A stretch of DNA of 11,925 bases. It comes from Clostridia bacterium (GTDB lineage: Bacteria; Bacillota; Clostridia; Oscillospirales; CAG-272). Within the stretch, counting starts at the first letter, position 1. The number at the start of each line of letters is the position of its first letter. The stretch lies in contig CAAFLY010000140.1 of assembly GCA_900763885.1 (NCBI GenBank), positions 1 through 11,925 of the forward strand. The letters run 5' to 3'. The translations under genes and the position numbers were made by a program. Below, in pieces: positions 5,395-11,925 of this stretch. A model generated the notes under the pieces. That model saw nothing but the letters and a program-made list of their open reading frames with translations, did not search any database and was not told the DNA's origin.

Positions 5395-7671
5395 ATGGTA
5401 AATTTACTCATTCTGGAATCGCCTACCAAGGCAAGTACGATCAAAGGATATTTGGGCTCCAGCTATAAGGTGGTGGCGTGCAAGGGACACGTGCGCGACC
5501 TGCCGAAATCGACGCTGGGGATTGACATAGAAAACCATTTTGAAGCACACTATATCAACATCCGCGGCAAGGGAGAGCTGATCCGCGAACTGAAAAAAGA
5601 AGTCAAAAAAGCGGACCGCGTCTTTCTCGCAACGGACCCTGACCGGGAAGGGGAAGCCATCTCATGGCATCTGGTAACGGCACTCGACATCCCGGAGAAC
5701 AAGGCGCAGCGGATCACCTTCAACGAGGTCACAAAGACAGCGGTCAAGGACGCGATCAAAAAGCCGCGCGCCATCGACATGGATCTTGTGAACGCACAGC
5801 AGACCCGCAGGATCCTCGACCGTATCGTCGGCTATAAGGTCAGCCCGTTCCTCTGGAAGACGGTCAAGAGCGGTCTGTCCGCCGGACGTGTGCAGTCTGT
5901 GGCGACCCGCATCATCGTGGAAAGAGAGAACGAGATCCGCGCGTTCGTGCCGACAGAGTACTGGACGATCGAGGCGGATCTGGAAACACCGCTGAAAAAG
6001 CCGCTCCACACGAAATTCTTCGGTATGGCGGATACCGGAGCCAAGCTCGAGCTGCCGGACGAAGCGCATACCATGGAGGTCGTGCACGCGATTACCGGCA
6101 AGCCCTTCACGGTCCGCGAGATCAAAAAAGGCAAAAAAACGAAGAATCCCGCCCCGCCGTTCACCACCTCAACACTGCAGCAGGAAGCGTCCCGCAAACT
6201 CAATTTCCAGTCGCAGCGGACGATGAAGGTCGCGCAGGAGCTGTATGAGGGCATCAATCTCGGCAGCGAATTCGGCGGCGTACAGGGTCTGATCACCTAT
6301 ATGCGTACCGACTCGCTCCGGATCGCCGATGAAGCCAGAGACGCCGCACGCAGCTATATCGCGGAAAAGTACGGCGAGAATTACTGTGCCTCCAAGCCGC
6401 GCGTATACAAATCGAAGGCAAACGCTCAGGACGCGCACGAAGCCATTCGCCCGTCCGGAACCAAGCTTGAGCCCGCACTCATCAAAAAGGCGCTGACTTC
6501 CGACCAGTACCGGCTTTATAAGCTCATCTGGGATCGCTTCATAGCCAGCCAGATGGAATCCGCGGAGCTTGCCACCATGCAGATCGACCTCGTGAACGGA
6601 CCGTATCTCTTCCGAACCAGCGGTCATACCGTGACCTTCCCCGGCTATATGGCGGTCTATGAAGAGGCGACCGATGACAAATCGGACGATGATGAGGCGC
6701 GCGCACTGCCGGTATTGTGCGAGGGAGACGTCTTGGAAGCGAGCGGGATCCAGCCGGAGCAGCACTTCACCGAGCCGCCGGCAAGATATACGGAAGCAAC
6801 GCTCATCAAATTTTTGGAGGATAAGGGCATCGGCAGACCGAGTACGTATACGCCGATCATCACCATCATCCTCCAGCGCGGTTACGTCAAGCGAGAGGGC
6901 AAATCGCTCGTTCCAACACAGCTTGGCGAGATCATCACAAAGATCATGTGCGAGCAGTTCCCGGACATCGTTGACTACGCGTTCACAGCGTCTATGGAGA
7001 ATCAGCTCGACGAGGTGGAAAACGGCGAATGCACCATGCTGGAGGTGCTCGACAATTTCTACGCGATCTTCAAAAAAGAGCTCGACGCCGCGATGGAAAA
7101 CGTTTCCAAAGAGGATGTCGAGGTGCCGGAGGAGGAAACGGACATCATCTGCGAGCATTGCGGCGCCCGGATGATCGTGAAGAACGGTCGTTTCGGGAAA
7201 TTCGCCGCGTGTCCGAATTATCCGGCATGCAAGAACACCAAGCCGCTTACCAGACAGGGCGACGGTCTGATCGAGAAAAAGCCCGAGATCGCCCCGATGA
7301 AATGTGAGCTGTGCGGTGCGGATATGATTTTGCGCAACGGACGGTACGGCAGCTTCTACGCCTGCTCACGGTATCCGGAATGCAAATTCACCAAGCAGAA
7401 GGTACGTGAGCTCGGCGTGAAATGCCCGGAATGCGGCGCGGAGCTGGTGACCAAATACGGCAAGAACCGGACGGTTTTCTACAGCTGCTCCCGGTATCCG
7501 GAGTGCAAATTCTCGTCGTGGGACATCCCGACCAACGAAAAATGCCCGAAATGCGGCGGTATGCTCTTGCGGAAAAAAGGAAAGAATCTGCTCGTCTGCC
7601 GCAATCCGGAGTGCGATTATCGCGCGGAAGCTCCGGCGGAAGCGGAGACGACAGATCAGACGGAAGAATAA
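5395..7671 (+). CDS. topA: DNA topoisomerase I (type IA)
   Basis: The product is a 758-residue enzyme that relaxes negative supercoils by cutting one strand through a tyrosine link. The Toprim domain spans about 1-115, with the acidic residues Glu8 (LILESPTKA) and Asp81/Asp83 (DPDREGE). The catalytic tyrosine is Tyr302 in ITYMRTDS. Other core motifs are AGRVQSVATRII (163-174), AHEAIRP (347-353) and the stretch from YTEATLIKFLE through KGIGRPSTY (465-485). The C-terminus carries four Cys4 zinc ribbons, with Cys at 586/589/606/612, 637/640/657/663, 677/680/698/704 and 717/720/735/740. AAGGAA at 5382-5387 sits before the ATG. The order dprA-topA-trmFO is conserved in Firmicutes and suggests cotranscription. 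Confidence 0.97.
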   Translation: MVNLLILESPTKASTIKGYLGSSYKVVACKGHVRDLPKSTLGIDIENHFEAHYINIRGKGELIRELKKEVKKADRVFLATDPDREGEAISWHLVTALDIPENKAQRITFNEVTKTAVKDAIKKPRAIDMDLVNAQQTRRILDRIVGYKVSPFLWKTVKSGLSAGRVQSVATRIIVERENEIRAFVPTEYWTIEADLETPLKKPLHTKFFGMADTGAKLELPDEAHTMEVVHAITGKPFTVREIKKGKKTKNPAPPFTTSTLQQEASRKLNFQSQRTMKVAQELYEGINLGSEFGGVQGLITYMRTDSLRIADEARDAARSYIAEKYGENYCASKPRVYKSKANAQDAHEAIRPSGTKLEPALIKKALTSDQYRLYKLIWDRFIASQMESAELATMQIDLVNGPYLFRTSGHTVTFPGYMAVYEEATDDKSDDDEARALPVLCEGDVLEASGIQPEQHFTEPPARYTEATLIKFLEDKGIGRPSTYTPIITIILQRGYVKREGKSLVPTQLGEIITKIMCEQFPDIVDYAFTASMENQLDEVENGECTMLEVLDNFYAIFKKELDAAMENVSKEDVEVPEEETDIICEHCGARMIVKNGRFGKFAACPNYPACKNTKPLTRQGDGLIEKKPEIAPMKCELCGADMILRNGRYGSFYACSRYPECKFTKQKVRELGVKCPECGAELVTKYGKNRTVFYSCSRYPECKFSSWDIPTNEKCPKCGGMLLRKKGKNLLVCRNPECDYRAEAPAEAETTDQTEE

Positions 7672-7692
7672 CCCTTATGTAAGGAAGGATAT

Positions 7693-9033
7693 ATGACAGC
7701 GATCCAAATCTATGGCGCAGGACTTGCCGGATGTGAAGCCGCATGGCAGGCAGCAGAACGCGGGGTTTCCGTGCGTCTATACGAGATGAAACCAAAGAAA
7801 AAATCTCCTGCGCACCATGCCGATACCTTTGCGGAGCTGGTCTGCTCCAATTCCCTCCGTTCCGCGGAATTTACAAATGCCGCGGGGTTGCTGAAGGAGG
7901 AAATGCGCCGGCTCGGCTCTCTGATCATGGAAGCCTGCGGAAAAACCGGCGTATCGGCAGGCGGTGCGGTCGCGGTGGACAGAGAGCTGTTCTCCGGGTA
8001 TATCACCGACAAGATTCGCTCCCATCCGAACATCACCGTGATCGAGGAGGAGATGACGGAGATCCCGGAGGATGAGATCACCGTGATCGCAACAGGTCCG
8101 CTGACCTCCGACGCGCTGGCGCAGACGATCCGGGAACGGACCGGCGGACGGAGACTGTCCTTCTATGACGCGGCAGCACCGATCGTGGACTTTGATTCCA
8201 TCGACATGGACAAGGCGTTTTTTGCGACCCGGTATGACAAGGGGGATCCCGATTACATCAACTGCCCAATGACGGAGGCGGAGTACAAGGCGTTTTATGA
8301 AGCTCTGCGCACCGCCGAAACCGCACCGCTCCACGATTTTGACGCCCCGGATGCGCCGACCAATGAAAAGCTCACCGTGTTCGAGGGCTGTATGCCGGTC
8401 GAAGTGATGGCAGAGCGCGGTGAGGATACGCTGCGGTACGGTCCGATGAAGCCGGTTGGGATCCGTAATCCGAAAACGGGAGAGGAGTATTACGCCATCG
8501 TACAACTCCGGAGAGAAAACGAACGCGGCAGTATGTTCAATATGGTGGGATTCCAGACACACCTGACCTTTCCGGAGCAGCGGCGTGTCTTTCATATGAT
8601 CCCAGGCCTGGAGAACGCAGTGTTCCTGCGCTATGGCGTGATGCACCGGAATACGTTTCTCGCCTCCCCTGAGCTGCTCGACGCAGATTATTCGCTGCGG
8701 GACAATCACAATATTTATTTTGCCGGACAGATGACCGGAGTGGAGGGTTATATTGAATCCGCCGCGTCCGGTTTTGTCGCGGGACTCAACGCTGCCTGCC
8801 GCGCAATGGGGAGGGAGCCGTATCTTTTCCCGGAGGAGACCATGATTGGTGCGATGGCGTGGTATATATCCCATGGGGACCAGACTCAATTCCAGCCGAT
8901 GAACGCGAATTTCGGCATCATCGCGCCGCTTGCGGCAAAGGTACACGGCGGCAAACGGGCAATCAAGGAAGCATACGCCGCACGTGCGCTTGCCATGACG
9001 GACGAGATCGCAAAACAGATCCGGGCTTTGTGA
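7693..9033 (+). CDS. trmFO: Methylenetetrahydrofolate-tRNA-(uracil-5-)-methyltransferase TrmFO
   Basis: The product is a 446-residue flavoenzyme that makes 5-methyluridine at position 54 of tRNA, using methylenetetrahydrofolate as carbon donor and reduced FAD. The N-terminal FAD-binding motif is GAGLAG (8-13), followed by the family signature ELVCSNSLRS (48-57). The two cysteines known as important in the B. subtilis enzyme correspond by position to Cys51 and Cys233 (FEGCMPVEVMA). The C-terminal FAD-contacting region is FAGQMTGVEGYIESAASG. GGAAGGAT lies before the ATG, and the gap from topA is only 21 bases, which supports an operon. Length and motifs are normal. The older name is gid. Confidence 0.97.
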   Translation: MTAIQIYGAGLAGCEAAWQAAERGVSVRLYEMKPKKKSPAHHADTFAELVCSNSLRSAEFTNAAGLLKEEMRRLGSLIMEACGKTGVSAGGAVAVDRELFSGYITDKIRSHPNITVIEEEMTEIPEDEITVIATGPLTSDALAQTIRERTGGRRLSFYDAAAPIVDFDSIDMDKAFFATRYDKGDPDYINCPMTEAEYKAFYEALRTAETAPLHDFDAPDAPTNEKLTVFEGCMPVEVMAERGEDTLRYGPMKPVGIRNPKTGEEYYAIVQLRRENERGSMFNMVGFQTHLTFPEQRRVFHMIPGLENAVFLRYGVMHRNTFLASPELLDADYSLRDNHNIYFAGQMTGVEGYIESAASGFVAGLNAACRAMGREPYLFPEETMIGAMAWYISHGDQTQFQPMNANFGIIAPLAAKVHGGKRAIKEAYAARALAMTDEIAKQIRAL

Positions 9034-9067
9034 GACGGATTCTTGGATACGTGGAAAGGATACGAAA

Positions 9068-10144
9068 ATGAAGATCATCATTGACGCAATGGGCGGTGAC
9101 AACGCACCGGATGCGGTGGTACAGGGATGTGCGGACAGCGCGCGTCGATCGAATGTCAGCTTGGTTTTGGTCGGCAACAAATCACGGATCGAAAGCTGTC
9201 TCCGTGCCGCGAACGCACCGCTGCGTCTCTGTGAGATCGTCCACACCGACGACGTGATCGGTATGGAGGACGATCCGATGTCCATCCTGCGCGCGCACCG
9301 GGATTCCTCGATGGCGACAGGGCTTCGTCTGCTTAAGGAGGATGGCGACGCGTTCATCACGGCAGGCAGCACAGGCGCGCTCCATGTCGGCTCCTCGCTC
9401 ATCATTCGCCCATGCAGCGGAGTCATGCGCTCCGGAATAGCGACAATCATGCCGTTTGCGCGTCCGATGATGCTCATGGATTCCGGCGCGAACGTCACGG
9501 TCACGGCGGATTATCTGGAACAATGGGCGATCATGGGCAGTATCTATATGAAAAGCGTGCTGCACGTGGCGGAACCGACGGTGGGTCTGCTCAACAATGG
9601 TACAGAACCGTGCAAGGGAACGCAGATGCACGTGGAGGCATATGAGCGGCTGTCGAAGAATCCGGCGATCCGCTTTGTCGGCAATGTAGAATCGCGCGAG
9701 CTGCCGAACGGACCATGCGATGTGCTGGTGACGGACGGCTTCACAGGCAATATCGTTCTCAAGCTGGCGGAGGGCATGGCGAAATTCTTCTTCGGCGCGC
9801 TCAAGGATGTGTACACGAAAAACACCATGACCAAAATGTCGTTTTTCATGGTCAAGGACGCGCTGCGGAATCTGAAAACGAGCTTTGATGCCTCGGCATA
9901 CGGCGGTGCACCGCTTTTGGGACTGCGCAAGCCGGTTATCAAAGCACACGGCAGCTCGGACGCACGTGCCATCGTGAACGCGATTCGGCAGGCGGAGGCG
10001 TTTGTCCAGACCGGGGTGATCGCGGAGATGGAGAGCCAAATGGCGTCCTATACCACTCCCCGTAAGCCGCGTATACATACGGACGATGGCGCGGAAAATG
10101 GCGCGGCGGAGAAAAGCGGGAGCCAGGAGGCGGTGAAAGAGTGA
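9068..10144 (+). CDS. plsX: Phosphate acyltransferase PlsX
   Basis: The product is a 358-residue enzyme that converts acyl-ACP and phosphate to acyl-phosphate, the donor for PlsY in the first step of phosphatidic acid synthesis. It acts at the membrane surface. Recognisable segments are the N-terminal IDAMGGDNAPDAVVQG (5-20), ITAGSTGALHVG (97-108), GLLNNGTEPCKGT (173-185), LVTDGFTGNIVLKLAEG (220-236) and YGGAPLLGL (278-286). After about residue 328 a charged tail (GAENGAAEKSGSQEAVKE) extends beyond the conserved enzyme, slightly longer than usual. GGAAAGGATA (9053-9062) precedes the ATG. The gene is 34 bases after trmFO. acpP or fab genes, often found between plsX and rnc in Firmicutes, are absent here. 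Confidence 0.97.
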   Translation: MKIIIDAMGGDNAPDAVVQGCADSARRSNVSLVLVGNKSRIESCLRAANAPLRLCEIVHTDDVIGMEDDPMSILRAHRDSSMATGLRLLKEDGDAFITAGSTGALHVGSSLIIRPCSGVMRSGIATIMPFARPMMLMDSGANVTVTADYLEQWAIMGSIYMKSVLHVAEPTVGLLNNGTEPCKGTQMHVEAYERLSKNPAIRFVGNVESRELPNGPCDVLVTDGFTGNIVLKLAEGMAKFFFGALKDVYTKNTMTKMSFFMVKDALRNLKTSFDASAYGGAPLLGLRKPVIKAHGSSDARAIVNAIRQAEAFVQTGVIAEMESQMASYTTPRKPRIHTDDGAENGAAEKSGSQEAVKE

Positions 10145-10214
10145 CAGACCGCGGCGCGCTCCCGGCGTAAACCGTCCCATCCGCACTGAACTTTTTGCAG
10201 AAAAGAGACAAATT

Positions 10215-10934
10215 ATGGAAATTAAAGAACAGCCCCAAAGCGGACTGGAAAAAAATATCGGCTATACCTTCAAGAATCCGGCATTGCTCACCGAAGCACT
10301 GACGCATTCTTCCTACTCCAACGAGAAGAAATCGCGCGGGATCCTGATCCCTTGCAACGAGCGATTGGAATTTCTGGGCGATTCCGTGCTGTCTATCGTA
10401 GTGTCGAGCTACTTATTCGACGAATACCGGGACATCCAGGAGGGCGCGCTCACAAAGATCCGTGCCGCCGTGGTCTGCGAAAAAGCGCTGAGCAAATTCG
10501 CGAAAAAGATCCATCTCGGCGACTTCATTTTTCTCGGACACGGCGAAGCGTTGAACGACGGCAGAAATCGTCCCTCCATCCTTGCCGACACCTTTGAAGC
10601 GCTCCTTGCCGCCATCTATCTCGATTCCGGTGAACATTTCAACATCGTGACCCCGTATCTCCTGCCGTTTGTGAAGGAGGAGCTTGCCTACATCGAAGAA
10701 AACAGTGTGTTTGTAGATTATAAAACCACATTGCAGCAGATCGTACAGCAGGTCGAGGGGGAACGGCTCGAATACGTGCTGGTTTCCGAATCCGGACCGG
10801 ATCACAACAAGCTCTTTGAGGTGGAAGCGCGCCTGAACAGCAACGTGATCGGCAGAGGAAAGGCGCACGCCAAACGGGAAGCGGAGCAGCTTGCCGCGAA
10901 GGAAGCCCTCGTGCTGTTCGGCGAACAGGCGTAA
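10215..10934 (+). CDS. rnc: Ribonuclease III
   Basis: The product is a 239-residue double-strand-specific endoribonuclease that processes rRNA precursors and structured mRNAs. The catalytic domain (about 10-160) contains the signature ERLEFLGDS (49-57). Comparison with E. coli RNase III places the metal-binding residues at Glu52, Asp56, Asp125 and Glu128 (ADTFEALLAAIYLDSG). The double-stranded RNA binding domain covers about 167-236 (DYKTTLQQIVQQ, AHAKREAEQLAAKEAL). The start at 10215 gives the usual N-terminus. The ribosome binding site AAAAGAGA is weak compared with those of its neighbours. The 70 bases between plsX and this gene show no terminator. The radical SAM gene starts 27 bases after its stop, in the same frame. 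Confidence 0.96.
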   Translation: MEIKEQPQSGLEKNIGYTFKNPALLTEALTHSSYSNEKKSRGILIPCNERLEFLGDSVLSIVVSSYLFDEYRDIQEGALTKIRAAVVCEKALSKFAKKIHLGDFIFLGHGEALNDGRNRPSILADTFEALLAAIYLDSGEHFNIVTPYLLPFVKEELAYIEENSVFVDYKTTLQQIVQQVEGERLEYVLVSESGPDHNKLFEVEARLNSNVIGRGKAHAKREAEQLAAKEALVLFGEQA

Positions 10935-10961
10935 CCGGCTCGGGCGAGCGCATTACCGCCT

Positions 10962-11925
10962 ATGAAAAAACACGCGAATATTCCGCTTTTTATACCACAC
11001 CTTGGCTGCCCGAATCGGTGTGTATTCTGCAATCAGCACACGATCTCGGGCACCGTTTGTTTTCACAGCGCGGCAGTCCGGGACGAAATCGAGACGGCAC
11101 TTACCACCATTCCGACGGATGTGCCATGTGAGATTGCGTTTTTCGGCGGCTCCTTCACCGGGATCGACAGGGAACTGATGATCCGGCTGCTGGAGCTTGC
11201 CGCAGACTATGTGCGCGCGGGCAGAGTCCGGTCCATCCGCTTTTCCACCAGACCCGACTACATCACGCCGGAGATTCTCCGCATTCTTGCACGCTATCCG
11301 ATCGGTATGGCGGAGTTGGGGATCCAGAGCATGTCCGACAGAGTCCTTGCCGCCTGTGACCGTGGACATACCGCCATGGATACCGTGAACGCCTGCAGGA
11401 TGCTGCGCGAAGCCGGGATCCCGTACGGCGGACAGATGATGCTCGGATTGCCGGAATCCACCGCCGCGGACGAGAGAGAATGCGCTGCGGCGATCGCGGA
11501 GCTTGGCTGTACGGAGAGCAGGATCTACCCGACGATCGTATTCCGGGATACACCCCTTGCCGCGCTGTGGGAGAACGGGGCCTATAAACCGCTGTCCATC
11601 GCGGATGCCGTGGAGCGCGCCGCCGATGTGGAGGAGATATTCCTCGCACACGGGGTCCATACGCTGCGGATCGGACTGTGCGACAGCGAAAACCTGCACG
11701 GCAGCGATTGTCTCGCGGGCCCTGTCCATCCGGCTATGGGAGAGCTGGTCGCCAGTCGGATATATCTGCGCCGGATCGAGAACGCTTTGGAACGTCTGCC
11801 GCATGGGATTCCGGAAAAAGTGACCATTGTAGTGCCAAAAGGGGATATTTCCATGGCGATCGGACAGAGAAAAACGAATACACTGCAAATAAAAAATAAA
11901 TACAATGTAAAATCCTTGCATTTCC
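10962..11925 (+). CDS. Radical SAM protein (Elp3-like), cut by the window end
   Basis: The first 321 residues are visible with no stop codon, so the gene runs past the window. Residues HLGCPNRCVFCNQHTISG carry the radical SAM CxxxCxxC cluster (Cys16, Cys20, Cys23). FFGGSFTGID (60-69) fits the glycine-rich SAM-binding motif. MAELGIQSMSD and GQMMLGLPEST are further core strands, typical of the Elp3/HemN-like branch. The end (VPKGDISMAIGQRKTNTLQIKNKY) resembles a small nucleic-acid-binding fold and is probably close to the true C-terminus. The ATG at 10962 is the first possible start after the in-frame rnc stop at 10932-10934. No clear ribosome binding site is visible, so translation may be coupled to rnc. 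Related proteins are commonly found between rnc and smc in Clostridia. The substrate is unknown. Confidence 0.88.
   Translation, partial: MKKHANIPLFIPHLGCPNRCVFCNQHTISGTVCFHSAAVRDEIETALTTIPTDVPCEIAFFGGSFTGIDRELMIRLLELAADYVRAGRVRSIRFSTRPDYITPEILRILARYPIGMAELGIQSMSDRVLAACDRGHTAMDTVNACRMLREAGIPYGGQMMLGLPESTAADERECAAAIAELGCTESRIYPTIVFRDTPLAALWENGAYKPLSIADAVERAADVEEIFLAHGVHTLRIGLCDSENLHGSDCLAGPVHPAMGELVASRIYLRRIENALERLPHGIPEKVTIVVPKGDISMAIGQRKTNTLQIKNKYNVKSLHF

Noticed and set aside
7777..9504. Minus-strand open frame of 575 codons across trmFO and plsX
   Set aside because: It spans two well-supported genes and their gap, and has no family motif. It arises from codon bias.
10953..11921. Minus-strand open frame of 322 codons near the window end
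   Set aside because: The plus strand carries a radical SAM protein with an intact cysteine motif over the same bases, and this frame has no recognisable feature.
1..11925. CRISPR repeats, tRNA, rRNA, insertion sequences, attachment sites
   Set aside because: No regularly spaced repeats, cloverleaf signatures, transposase motifs or flanking direct repeats were seen by reading. The region looks like conserved core chromosome.

Overview
This window looks like a core chromosomal region of a spore-forming Clostridia-class Firmicute of moderately high GC content, in the broad Ruminococcaceae/Oscillospiraceae-like group. Three things point there: a pro-sigma-K gene, the gene order infC-rpmI-rplT / trmH-like / dprA-topA-trmFO / plsX-rnc-radical SAM, and Gram-positive style Shine-Dalgarno sequences. 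The species cannot be named from the sequence alone. I see no mobile element, CRISPR array, tRNA or rRNA.

Layout. Positions 1-127 hold AT-rich sequence and a hairpin terminator. A small membrane protein gene (DUF378-like, 128-340, minus strand) is transcribed away from sigK (517-1197, plus strand). The 176-base gap between them carries two facing-away promoter candidates that both resemble sigma-E sites. Next comes a near-perfect housekeeping promoter (1230-1258) and a leader with an intrinsic terminator (1351-1381), which drive infC-rpmI-rplT (IF3, L35, L20). infC appears to start at the rare codon ATT. A terminator at 2735-2770 closes this translation operon.

From 2810 to the window end, seven genes run on the plus strand with short gaps: a TrmH/SpoU rRNA methyltransferase, DprA with an unusually long basic linker, topoisomerase I with four zinc ribbons, TrmFO, PlsX, RNase III, and a radical SAM protein cut by the window end. 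A candidate internal promoter lies in the 3' part of dprA, upstream of topA.

How they work together. The theme is housekeeping information processing: translation initiation and ribosome assembly (IF3, L35, L20), RNA modification and processing (TrmH-like, TrmFO, RNase III), and DNA topology and uptake (TopA, DprA). PlsX adds the start of phospholipid synthesis. sigK and its divergent neighbour are the sporulation part. I found no convincing new multi-gene system. The points worth a second look are regulatory: the divergent sigma-E-like promoters, the ATT start and attenuator of infC, the structured infC-rpmI spacer, and the promoter inside dprA.
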